Program-made: the position numbers and the translations under genes | From: Smaragdicoccus niigatensis DSM 44881 = NBRC 103563 | GTDB lineage: Bacteria > Actinomycetota > Actinomycetes > Mycobacteriales > Mycobacteriaceae | Length of the DNA: 64,000 nt | NCBI RefSeq assembly: GCF_000380645.1 | Contig: NZ_AQXZ01000019.1 | Coordinates: 372,001-436,000 of the forward strand | Direction: 5' to 3' | In this document: one piece after another, positions 56,722 through 64,000 of the stretch | Layout: each line of letters starts with the position of its first letter | Position numbering within the stretch: position 1 is the first letter of the stretch | The notes under the pieces: generated by a model | Seen by the model: only the letters and a program-made list of their open reading frames with translations | The model's database searches: none | Told to the model about the DNA's origin: nothing

Positions 56722-57435
56722 CTAGCAGCTCAGGTTCCAGTTCTGGGGGAGAAAATCAGCGGGCTTCAAGGAGTGGTCCGGAAAGTTCCTCGCGGCGAAC
56801 GGTAGATCGTGACGATGTCTGTCCCTAGCGTGTTCAACGAAGTCCCGCACGCGGTGGATAGGGATCTTCCGGCATCGACACTTTGGATCGACACAGACCA
56901 AGGGATAAGCGGCGCTACGAGGAGGACGCAGCACAACTCGTTCCAGGCGCGTGATGAGTGCCAAGTGCGTAAGCATCACGGCGTCATCAAGTTCCGGCGG
57001 CGCGCCGTCGACGAGTAACCGAGTCACACGGGCCCGTGCAGACTCCACTCGATCGAAGTTGGCGAGCTTCCATTCCTGTTGACGCATGCAGCGGTCCCTG
57101 CGCACCAGAAGTCCAGCCGCCTCAAGATCGGTGAGAACTTCCAGGGTCCAGCGGCTCGCGAACTTGACGACCTCAAACTGCTGAACTGGCTGGCCACGAA
57201 GATCCGAGAGCGCCTGTGCCTGTGGTCGTCGCACAGACGAGGCGTCGCTCGAGACTGTGTAGCCCCTCGCCCCCAAGCCTCCGCGCTTCTCGATCGTGAC
57301 AAGCCCATCGAGTTCGAGCTCACTCATCAGAGCGTTCCCGAGGGCGACATGGAAATCGGAGGGGCGCACTGCCCCCTTGCGGCGAGCGACGATCGACAGA
57401 AGAACAACGTCGTCGGCAATGTGCCGCTCACCCAT
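56722..57435 (-). CDS. GPP34 (GOLPH3-like) family protein
   Basis: 237 residues, ATG. IADDVVLLSIVARRKGAVRP then SDFHVALGNALMSELELDGL and GLLVRRDRCMRQ follow the pattern of GPP34 domains (all-helical, phosphoinositide-binding in eukaryotic GOLPH3). Bacterial members are common in actinomycetes but their role is unclear. It ends with a short CVDPKCRCRKI cysteine cluster and a DHSLKPADFLPQNW tail. Peripheral membrane protein or cytoplasmic. Confidence 0.6.
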   Translation of the reverse strand: MGERHIADDVVLLSIVARRKGAVRPSDFHVALGNALMSELELDGLVTIEKRGGLGARGYTVSSDASSVRRPQAQALSDLRGQPVQQFEVVKFASRWTLEVLTDLEAAGLLVRRDRCMRQQEWKLANFDRVESARARVTRLLVDGAPPELDDAVMLTHLALITRLERVVLRPPRSAAYPLVCVDPKCRCRKIPIHRVRDFVEHARDRHRHDLPFAARNFPDHSLKPADFLPQNWNLSC

Positions 57436-57627
57436 GGCCGAAGCATAGTTGGCGTAGCGTGCCGGAATTCATGGCGCGGTTCCACGTCCCATAGCGCGGC
57501 CACCCGCAATGCTCAGCCGACGCAGCTTTGTCGAGGTGCAGCGGAGACTGACACGAAATGCCGGCTACTTTGACGAAAGCGACCCCCGACTGTGTGCGGC
57601 GATAGTGGACCCGTTCGCGCATGGGCG

Positions 57628-59172
57628 TCAATCGTGTCGCTGAATCTGGGTAAGCACCTTCGCCGTGGCCGGGAATTTCGCGATGCCGTCGGCCGTGGTG
57701 GGGTACGCGCCGTTGAGGGCATAGAACGCGACCGCCAGTTCTTTGCCGCTGGCGGTGGTGAGGTACCCAGCCTGCCCGGCAGCGACAAACATCGCCGGCA
57801 TCGGTCCAAGTTCAGGGCGAGCACTCAAGCCGCTCTTGACCAGGATCTTTCCGTCGTGATTGATGTCGGGAAGGCCTTGTTTGAGCGCGTTCCCCCACGG
57901 CTGATCATGTATCCAGGTGAGCCAGCGGACCATCGCGGCGGGGGTGGCGGAAGATGGGTCGGAGCCCTCGCCGTCGTAAATCATCACGGTGCCGGGATCG
58001 ATCTTGGCTCTCGCGAACTTCGAGATGATGGTGGTCATTCCGTCTTCGCAGTCACGGGAACCGGCCTTCTTCGCGAGGAGGCAGAGCAACGTTTCGGCGC
58101 CGCGGTTGTGGCTGATTTTCAGCACGAGCTTCGTCAGAATGCTGGTCGGCGGCGAGGTGAGCGACGCGACCTTGTCGGCATGCGTGTAATCACTGTTCGC
58201 GGGGAGGGCGCCAGTCGCCTTGCCGAGCGGAGCCGTGACGGTAACTCCGGCACGTTGAAGTGCCTCGATGAAGAGGGCCCGTGCGTACGTCGCGGGGTCT
58301 GGAGCGAAGACGGCGAGGTCAAGCTGCTTCGAGCCGATCGGGACGTTGCCGCTGATGACGATGCGATTGTCGGCGCCCAGAGCGGCTGTCGCCGTCGAAT
58401 CGCTGCCAGAAGCGCTGGTCTTGGCTTCGTTGACGACCTCGAAGAAACCGGTCTGCGGGCGCGTCACCATCGTGGCCGGATCGCCGGCTGTTGCTCCGGG
58501 ATTGACCAAAATGTCGAGAAGGTTGTCGTTCACCATGATCGACGTCACGACACCTTCCTTGGTCTGGAAGGGGTCCCAGAGCTTGTCGTCGACGAGCACG
58601 TCACCATCGATGGAAGTAATCCCCTTGGCGGCAACCTCTTTGGCGAGCTTGTCGAGTCCGGCGAGTGGGTCGGCTTTGACTGTTTTAGCCGTCGGAATTG
58701 CGTAGGCATAGACGTGATCGTCCGGATCGACGTACTCGAGGTTGCCGTCGAGCACGCCTCGGCTCCCAAGGATGAAGTCGCCCGAGCCGACCAGCACGAG
58801 GTCACCCGCGAGCGTCCCACCGTTCCGTGCACCGACGGCATACACGGGCGTCTCGAGCGTCGAATCTGCGCCAAACTCGTCGAAGTACGTCCCTGTCGTG
58901 AACAGCTTCGTGGTTGAGCCGAGGAAGTTGATTTCGTTCTCCTTGTTCGCGTAGACGGCCTTGCCTGACCCGAGCTCAACCGCGTCCCAATGCCACGATC
59001 CGTGCGCATATTCCGGAACGTTCACGGCGGCTTCCGCGTCAGCGGGCAGGTCACCAGACTTCGCCTCGGTGCCAGAACCGCAGGCGCTCACGAGCAGTAG
59101 GCCGGACAGCAAGATCGAGCCAAGCCACGGCCGGCGCGTCGCAGGTTGCTGTTCAGAATGCTTCTGCGACAT
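57628..59172 (-). CDS. dacB: Penicillin-binding protein 4 (D-alanyl-D-alanine carboxypeptidase/endopeptidase)
   Basis: 514 residues, ATG with AAAGGA upstream. Lipoprotein-type signal with Cys31 (LLVSAC). S13 family: SxxK as STTK (Ser86, Lys89), later SHN (LKISHNRGAETLL) and KSG (ILVKSGLSARP), plus the family's inserted domain VGSGDFILGSRGVLDG and VDDKLWDPF. It acts outside the membrane and cuts D-Ala-D-Ala or cross-bridges in peptidoglycan. Works in wall maturation together with Ldt-type enzymes such as the one at 19486. Confidence 0.92.
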   Translation of the reverse strand: MSQKHSEQQPATRRPWLGSILLSGLLLVSACGSGTEAKSGDLPADAEAAVNVPEYAHGSWHWDAVELGSGKAVYANKENEINFLGSTTKLFTTGTYFDEFGADSTLETPVYAVGARNGGTLAGDLVLVGSGDFILGSRGVLDGNLEYVDPDDHVYAYAIPTAKTVKADPLAGLDKLAKEVAAKGITSIDGDVLVDDKLWDPFQTKEGVVTSIMVNDNLLDILVNPGATAGDPATMVTRPQTGFFEVVNEAKTSASGSDSTATAALGADNRIVISGNVPIGSKQLDLAVFAPDPATYARALFIEALQRAGVTVTAPLGKATGALPANSDYTHADKVASLTSPPTSILTKLVLKISHNRGAETLLCLLAKKAGSRDCEDGMTTIISKFARAKIDPGTVMIYDGEGSDPSSATPAAMVRWLTWIHDQPWGNALKQGLPDINHDGKILVKSGLSARPELGPMPAMFVAAGQAGYLTTASGKELAVAFYALNGAYPTTADGIAKFPATAKVLTQIQRHD

Positions 59173-59241
59173 GGTCGAAATGTCCTTTCCTGGCCTGAGC
59201 TGACGGTACGCCGAGGGGTGTGCGTGCGGTCGGGAAAGGAC

Positions 59242-59730
59242 CTACCGCACGCCCTTCAGTCCGGCAGCAACGACCTTCCCGAGGATCGTCTCGACGGTGA
59301 ATTTGTTGATCTGCGCGAACGTGAATTCCGCCTCCGGTCGCAAGATCCGGCTCAGGTCCTCTTTCGGGGTGGTGGGCACGTCGTACGCAAGGCCCTGCGC
59401 CTCACCTTTGTCGATGTCGTCGTAGGACCACATCGGTTCGCCGCTTTCACGCCAGAAGTACTGCGTGGCAATCCAGTTCGCAATGAAGAACCGGTGGCCG
59501 CGGACCATCGTCCACACCTTGCGGCGGTCGATGCGGACACGGGCGTCGGGTCGCGTGAGTGCAAGACCAGCCAGCGAACCATCGGCGGCGTTCGACATGC
59601 GCCAGTACCGCCAGCCCTGCGCGCCGCCGCGAATGAACAGGTGCTTGCGCGCCAGATCAGCCATTTCGCGTTTGAGGCGTGCGTCGCCGATTGGTTCGCC
59701 GAGTTCGTCCCGTGGTTCGTTTGCCGTCAT
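59242..59730 (-). CDS. Hypothetical protein
   Basis: 162 residues from the ATG at 59730. Basic N-terminal half (RLKREMADLARKHLFIRGG), then GWRYWRMSNAADGSLAGLAL, RRKVWTMVRGHRFFIANWIA and TQYFWRESGEPMW, an aromatic-rich fold that I do not recognise. It is 69 bp downstream of the PBP4 gene only in coordinate terms; orientation is the same, so they may share a transcript. Divergent from the HerA-type operon. Confidence 0.6.
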   Translation of the reverse strand: MTANEPRDELGEPIGDARLKREMADLARKHLFIRGGAQGWRYWRMSNAADGSLAGLALTRPDARVRIDRRKVWTMVRGHRFFIANWIATQYFWRESGEPMWSYDDIDKGEAQGLAYDVPTTPKEDLSRILRPEAEFTFAQINKFTVETILGKVVAAGLKGVR

Positions 59731-59860
59731 TGCTGGTGCGAATCTCTGAACAAACCCATTCCTTAAGGTACCCAGCTTCACGGCAGCAACGCCCCGCCGC
59801 CGACTGCATGTCATACCCCCGTCGTAGTCTTTCTGAATCGTCGGAAACAGGGAGTTGCAC

Positions 59861-61567
59861 GTGGATTCAGTAGGCCGGGTCGTCGGCACCCAGGACGCCA
59901 CTCCCCTGGTCTTCCACGTCGCGATCGCACCTGACCAGTACCTCCAACTCGATGATGTCGTGGCGACTGTGCGCGAAGTCCCGGGCAAGGGCCCCGTCAT
60001 GACCTGCGGCATCGTGACCGAGGTCCGCTCCCGCCACGAGGGCGCAAGCTTCGCGTCAGACGTCTTCCTCATCGCGGACGGTGTCCTGCCGGCGACTGTG
60101 CAAGAGATCGCGGAAATCAGCACAACGCGCGTCGAGCCGGAGTGCTATGTCCCGCCGCGCCCGGGCGAACCGGTACGCAGGGCAACCGGCGACGAACGCG
60201 CGCAAGCCCTCTACTTTGACAAGATGGAACGCCAGGTCGCCGTCGGCACCGGGCGCGACGGCGAGATCGTCTACCTCAACATGGAGTTTCTCGACGGAAC
60301 CCGCGGCGCGCACGCGTCCATCAGCGGAGTCTCCGGCGTCGCCACCAAGACCAGCTTTGCGCTGTTTCTGCTGCACTCGATCTTCCGCGGGAACGCTCTC
60401 GCCAACGCGCACAACGCGAAGGCGCTCGTCTTCTCCGTCAAGGGCGAAGACCTACTCTTTCTCGATCTGCCGAACAAGCGCCTCGACGGACCGGAGGGTG
60501 CGGACCTGCGGGATCAGTACGCCAAACTCGGCCTCCCCGCGGAACAGTTCAAAAGCACCGCCTTCCATGCCCCGCCGTTCCCGGGCGATCTCACTGGCAA
60601 GCCCAACGTCACCAGCCGCGCGCAGGGCATCCGGCCGTTCTGGTGGACGTTGCAGGAATTCTGCCGCGACCAGCTACTTCCCTACGTCTTCGCCGACGCC
60701 GAAGACGATCGCGCGCAGTACACGATGGTCGTTCACAACGTCACCGCACTGCTCAAACGCGAAGCGGTCGCGATCGGTGACGGCGGGATTTCTATCGAAG
60801 GCCAAGCATGCCGCACGTACTCGGCGCTCGTAGATCTCATCTCGGAACGACTCACCGACCCGGAGACGATTCACGACTGGGCCGGTCCGGCGATCGGCGC
60901 CGGGACCGCGAACGCCTTCGTCCGCCGCATTCGATCCTCGGTCCGCGCGCTCAACGACATCATCCGCGGCGACCTGCCCGACCGCCCGGAACGTCGGATC
61001 AGCACCGACGGCCAGCAGGTGACCGTCGTCGACCTGCACAATCTCGTCGAACGCGCGCAACGATTCGTCGTCGGCGTCGTCCTCGCGCACGAGACTGCGC
61101 GGAAGGAAGCCGCCGGCCCGGGCAGCCTGCTTTTCACCATGATCGACGAGCTCAACAAGTACGCGCCGCGCGAAGGCGCGAGCCCGATCAAGGACGTCCT
61201 GCTCGATATCGCCGAGCGCGGCCGATCGCTCGGAATCATCCTGATCGGCGCACAACAGACAGCGAGCGAAGTCGAGCGTCGAATCATTTCGAACAGCTCG
61301 ATCAAGATCGTCGGGCGGCTTGACTCGGCCGAAGCGTCACGCGCCGAGTACGGATTCCTGCCACCCGGTCAACGGCTGCGCGCCACGATCGCCAAACCCG
61401 GCACGATGTTCGTGAGCCAGCCCGAGATCCCGGTCCCGCTCGCGGTCGAATTCCCCTTCCCCGCGTGGGCAACACGAGCGTCTGAAGTTCCGGACACCGG
61501 CACCTCTGACGCGAGCCGCGCGTACACACGCATTCCCATCGCCGATGACGACGACCCTGGATTCTGA
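59861..61567 (+). CDS. HerA/DUF87-type ATPase of a DNA-repair operon
   Basis: 568 residues from GTG 59861 (GGGAG 6 nt upstream). N-terminal 130 residues resemble the HAS-barrel of HerA-type helicases. P-loop region near residue 155-165 reads SGVSGVATKTSFA, where a normal Walker A would have GKT/S; here Lys-Thr stays but Gly before Lys is Thr. Walker B LLFTMIDELNKYAP (about 424-437), then GRSLGIILIGAQQTASEVER and ISNSSIKIVGRLDSAEASRA, the RecA-like sensor and Arg regions of DUF87 translocases. The next two genes encode SbcD and SbcC (3-bp gap, then overlap), as in archaeal HerA-Mre11-Rad50 operons. Probably moves along DNA and delivers ends to SbcCD. Confidence 0.85.
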   Translation: MDSVGRVVGTQDATPLVFHVAIAPDQYLQLDDVVATVREVPGKGPVMTCGIVTEVRSRHEGASFASDVFLIADGVLPATVQEIAEISTTRVEPECYVPPRPGEPVRRATGDERAQALYFDKMERQVAVGTGRDGEIVYLNMEFLDGTRGAHASISGVSGVATKTSFALFLLHSIFRGNALANAHNAKALVFSVKGEDLLFLDLPNKRLDGPEGADLRDQYAKLGLPAEQFKSTAFHAPPFPGDLTGKPNVTSRAQGIRPFWWTLQEFCRDQLLPYVFADAEDDRAQYTMVVHNVTALLKREAVAIGDGGISIEGQACRTYSALVDLISERLTDPETIHDWAGPAIGAGTANAFVRRIRSSVRALNDIIRGDLPDRPERRISTDGQQVTVVDLHNLVERAQRFVVGVVLAHETARKEAAGPGSLLFTMIDELNKYAPREGASPIKDVLLDIAERGRSLGIILIGAQQTASEVERRIISNSSIKIVGRLDSAEASRAEYGFLPPGQRLRATIAKPGTMFVSQPEIPVPLAVEFPFPAWATRASEVPDTGTSDASRAYTRIPIADDDDPGF

Positions 61568-61570
61568 CCG

Positions 61571-62728
61571 ATGAAGTTCCTCCACACGTCCGACTGGCAT
61601 GTCGGCAAAACGCTCAAGGGTCGTAGTCGCCTCGAGGAACATCGCGAAGTACTGCGGGAAATCGTGCAGATAGCGCGGGAGAACACGGTCGACGCGGTCC
61701 TCATCGCCGGCGACCTCTTCGAGACGTCAGCGCCGTCTGCCGAGGCGCAGAAGCTCGTCGTCCAGGCGCTCATGGCACTCAAGAACACCGGCGCCGAAGT
61801 GATCACGATGTCCGGAAATCACGATCACGCTGGGCTTTTCGAAGTCTTCCGACCGCTCATGAGCGCGGTCGGCATCCACATCCTCGGCTCGTTCCGGCCC
61901 GCGGCGAAAGGTGGAGTCGTCTCATTCACCGCGCGCAGCACAGGTGAACTCGTCAACGTCGGCGTCATTCCGTTCCTGTCCCAGCGGTACGCCGTCAAGG
62001 CCGCCGAACTGCTGAACAACACTCCGGCCGAACACTCCGGCGCGTATGAACAGCAGGTCCGCGACGTGCTCGCCGACCTCAAAACCGGCTTCACGCCGAA
62101 CGCCGTGAACATCATCATGGCCCACCTCACGGTCACCAATGCGGCATTCGGCGGCGGTGAGCGGGCAGCCCAGTCGATCTTCGAATATCACGTCCCAGCA
62201 ACCGCTTTCGGCTCCGAGCCGCACTATGTGGCGCTCGGTCACCTGCACCGGAGGCAGAGCCTTCCCGCGGCCTGCCCGGTCCACTACAGCGGCTCCCCGA
62301 TTGCGGTCGACTTCGGCGAGCAGGAGAACGACAACGTGGTTCTGCTCGTCGAGGCATCGCCGTCGGCACCCGCGTCCACCACCGACGTCCCCATCACCAC
62401 GGGCCGGAAGCTTCGGACTGTCCACGGCACCGTTGCCGAACTTGCCGATCAGGACTTCGGCGACGACTACCTGCGCGTCTACGTTCGCGAACACGCCCGC
62501 GCCGGCCTCCGGGACGAAGTGCAGGATCTGTTGCCCAACGCCCTGGAAATCCGCATCGACGAGGAGTTCGCTCAACGTATTTCGGCGCCCACAGTCGACA
62601 TCCGCGCCGACCGCTCACCCGCCGAACTGTTCGCCGAGTACTGCAACGAGCGCGGCATCGCGGACGCACGGCTCACCGCACTGTTCGATCAACTCCACGA
62701 CGACCTCACTGCAGCCGGAGGCAACTGA
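61571..62728 (+). CDS. sbcD: Exonuclease SbcCD subunit D (Mre11-type phosphoesterase)
   Basis: 385 residues, ATG 3 bp after the HerA stop. All metallophosphoesterase motifs are present: DWHVGK (Asp8, His10), GDLFE (Asp48), GNHDHAG (Asn83, His84, Asp85), AHLTV and ALGHLHRRQ. The C-terminal 120 residues form the cap and SbcC-binding part (DDYLRVYVREHARAGLRDEV). With SbcC it cleaves DNA ends and hairpins in a Mn- and ATP-dependent way. It overlaps the SbcC gene start by one base. Confidence 0.93.
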   Translation: MKFLHTSDWHVGKTLKGRSRLEEHREVLREIVQIARENTVDAVLIAGDLFETSAPSAEAQKLVVQALMALKNTGAEVITMSGNHDHAGLFEVFRPLMSAVGIHILGSFRPAAKGGVVSFTARSTGELVNVGVIPFLSQRYAVKAAELLNNTPAEHSGAYEQQVRDVLADLKTGFTPNAVNIIMAHLTVTNAAFGGGERAAQSIFEYHVPATAFGSEPHYVALGHLHRRQSLPAACPVHYSGSPIAVDFGEQENDNVVLLVEASPSAPASTTDVPITTGRKLRTVHGTVAELADQDFGDDYLRVYVREHARAGLRDEVQDLLPNALEIRIDEEFAQRISAPTVDIRADRSPAELFAEYCNERGIADARLTALFDQLHDDLTAAGGN

Positions 62729-64000
62729 TGCGCCCGGTTCTGTTGGAAATCGACGGCTTCACCTCGTACAAGAACAAGGCCGTCATCGACTTTCGTGACA
62801 CCGATTTCTTCGCCTTGGTCGGCCCAACCGGCAGCGGCAAGAGCACGATCCTCGACGCGATGGCGTTCGCCCTCTACCGCTCCGCACCGCGCTGGAACGA
62901 CGTTGGTGCTGTGGCGCCAGCCCTGTCACCGACGGCGAACCGAGCGATCGTCCGGCTGATCTTCGATGCGAATGGCAAGCGCTACAGCGTTATTCGAGAT
63001 GTCCGGCGAGGGGGCGGTAAGACCGCCCCAGTCACGGTCAAAGAGCAACGACTCGAACAGTTCCACAACGCAGACGACGACGGCACCGGCGAGACCGATG
63101 TCCTCGAAGCCGGCAACGCAGTCACCGCGAAGGTCACCGAGCTACTGGGCCTGACCTTCCAGGAGTTCTGCACGTGTGTCGTTCTCCCGCAGGGCGACTT
63201 CTCCAAGTTTCTGCACGCGACGTCCGGTGAGCGCCAGGCGATCCTCAAGAAGCTGCTCGGCTACCAGATCTACGACAACATTCGATCGGCGGCCGATGCC
63301 CGGGCGCGTGATCATCACGCCAGAGCCGAGGGTTTGCAGGCCCACCTCGAATCAATGGGGGCCGTCGGCGAGAGCGTGATCGCCGAACGCCAGGCCCGGG
63401 TCACTCAGTTGGAGACGTTGGAAAAGCTGGTCGCCGACGAGCTGCTCCCCGCTCACAAGCAAGCAACCGATGCAGCCGCTGCGATCAATCTCCAAGTGCA
63501 ACAGGTGACTTCGGAGCAGTCCCTGCTTGGCCGAGTCTCCGTGCCACCTGATGTGGCCGACCTGCAGCACGCACGAGCGGCGACTGCCGAAGCCGTCGTC
63601 GACGCACAAGCGGCCGAGTCGGTGGCCGAACTCGACGACCAGACCGCTCGCGACGCACTCGCTGCTGCCCCGGCACGCGCCGCGTTGGAGATCGTCAAGC
63701 GGAACTGGGCAGATCTCGCGGCGGTGACTTTGCAGATCCCTGGGCTGCAGGTTCAAGCCACCGATGCCGGCGCCGCACTGCGCGCCGCCGAGGTGGCCAC
63801 CACCGAGGGCGATTCCGCGCTTATCGCGACCCGAAATGCACACGAGAGCGCGAAGGCAGAGGCCGAATCCACGGCGGCAGCTGCTGAGCGAGCCGGCGCC
63901 GAGCTCGGTTTGCTGCTCGCCATCAAGACGCCGGCTGGCGTCAGCGAGCTTGCCGAGTTGCTCGACAGCGCCGCTAAGTCTCGGGCGTCGGCGAGCGCGG
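62728..64000 (+). CDS. sbcC: Exonuclease SbcCD subunit C (Rad50-type SMC ATPase), 5' part
   Basis: Starts ATG 62728 inside the SbcD stop (ATGA) and is open to the window end (424 codons visible). N-terminal ATPase half: LLEIDGFTSYKNKAVIDF, then Walker A LVGPTGSGKSTILDAM, the SYSVIRD-type strand and the Q-loop VVLPQGDFSKFLHAT. From residue about 210 the chain becomes a long coiled-coil (QARVTQLETLEKLV, AEAVVDAQAAESVAELDDQT). The zinc-hook and the C-terminal ATPase half lie beyond the window. Pairs with SbcD. Confidence 0.92.
   Translation, partial: MRPVLLEIDGFTSYKNKAVIDFRDTDFFALVGPTGSGKSTILDAMAFALYRSAPRWNDVGAVAPALSPTANRAIVRLIFDANGKRYSVIRDVRRGGGKTAPVTVKEQRLEQFHNADDDGTGETDVLEAGNAVTAKVTELLGLTFQEFCTCVVLPQGDFSKFLHATSGERQAILKKLLGYQIYDNIRSAADARARDHHARAEGLQAHLESMGAVGESVIAERQARVTQLETLEKLVADELLPAHKQATDAAAAINLQVQQVTSEQSLLGRVSVPPDVADLQHARAATAEAVVDAQAAESVAELDDQTARDALAAAPARAALEIVKRNWADLAAVTLQIPGLQVQATDAGAALRAAEVATTEGDSALIATRNAHESAKAEAESTAAAAERAGAELGLLLAIKTPAGVSELAELLDSAAKSRASASA

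Noticed and set aside
57592-58917. 441-codon open frame opposite the PBP4 gene
   Set aside because: Antisense shadow; PBP4 motifs and signal peptide on the minus strand are clear.
1-64000. Prophage, insertion sequence, integrase or replication origin
   Set aside because: No transposase, integrase, terminase, DnaA-box cluster or rRNA/tRNA gene could be recognised anywhere in the window.

Overview
The window is high-GC, densely coded DNA of an actinomycete. The gene set points to Mycobacteriales (Rhodococcus/Nocardia-like): a lipoprotein L,D-transpeptidase with an HGCVNLS active site, WXG100/ESX-type secreted proteins with a DUF3558 lipoprotein, a PknK-like soluble kinase, a GNAT/acyl-CoA-synthetase fusion beside AcuC, DUF4407 and HdeD membrane proteins, many GTG/TTG starts, and leaderless-looking promoters. 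This placement is inference from gene content; no rRNA or tRNA was found. No transposase, integrase, CRISPR array or origin was recognised.

Layout. 1-10.8 kb: tail of an ABC-F ATPase, envelope and metabolic genes (alpha/beta hydrolase, GT51 glycosyltransferase, pentapeptide protein, old yellow enzyme), an MFS gene flanked by a hydrolase and a stray copy of that hydrolase's 3' end, and a TetR-controlled DHA2 efflux gene with two palindromic operators. 10.8-16 kb: first ESX/polymorphic-toxin locus (toxin, overlapping putative immunity gene, DUF3558 lipoprotein) and a chimeric protein joining a Cys-rich CPCC zinc-ribbon to an ESX-type body. 16-20.7 kb: DoxX-like protein with an alanine/arginine repeat tail, thioesterase, TspO, HdeD, NUDIX, L,D-transpeptidase. 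20.7-27.1 kb: a tight three-gene operon (GCS2-ATP-grasp fusion, AsnB/AsnO-type amidotransferase, S9 peptidase) that looks like a ribosome-independent small-peptide pathway. 27.1-35.9 kb: CYTH-CHAD, PhoX, redox genes, HxlR/thiolase pair, a MarR/FMN-reductase/DoxX unit with three operator boxes, and a small alarmone synthetase. 35.9-48.7 kb: protein acetyltransferase/deacetylase pair, a secreted repeat-flanked protein, PucR-type regulator, acyltransferase, PknK-like kinase, RlaP-like nucleotidyltransferase, DUF2786 protein. 48.8-54.9 kb: second ESX locus with two WXG100 proteins, a colicin-E3-type nuclease effector, three tandem copies of its presumed immunity gene (the middle one broken), a colicin-type immunity orphan, a DUF4407 operon and a DUF4262 gene with an in-frame stop. 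54.9-64 kb: DinB, TfoX, GPP34-like and PBP4 genes, then a HerA-type ATPase-SbcD-SbcC operon running off the end.

The strongest candidates for undescribed biology are the peptide-ligase/amidotransferase/peptidase operon at 20.88-27.13 kb, the two toxin-immunity loci that share a common ESX-type carrier module with the CPCC chimera, and the HerA-like/SbcD/SbcC operon. All functions are read from motifs by eye; no database search was possible.
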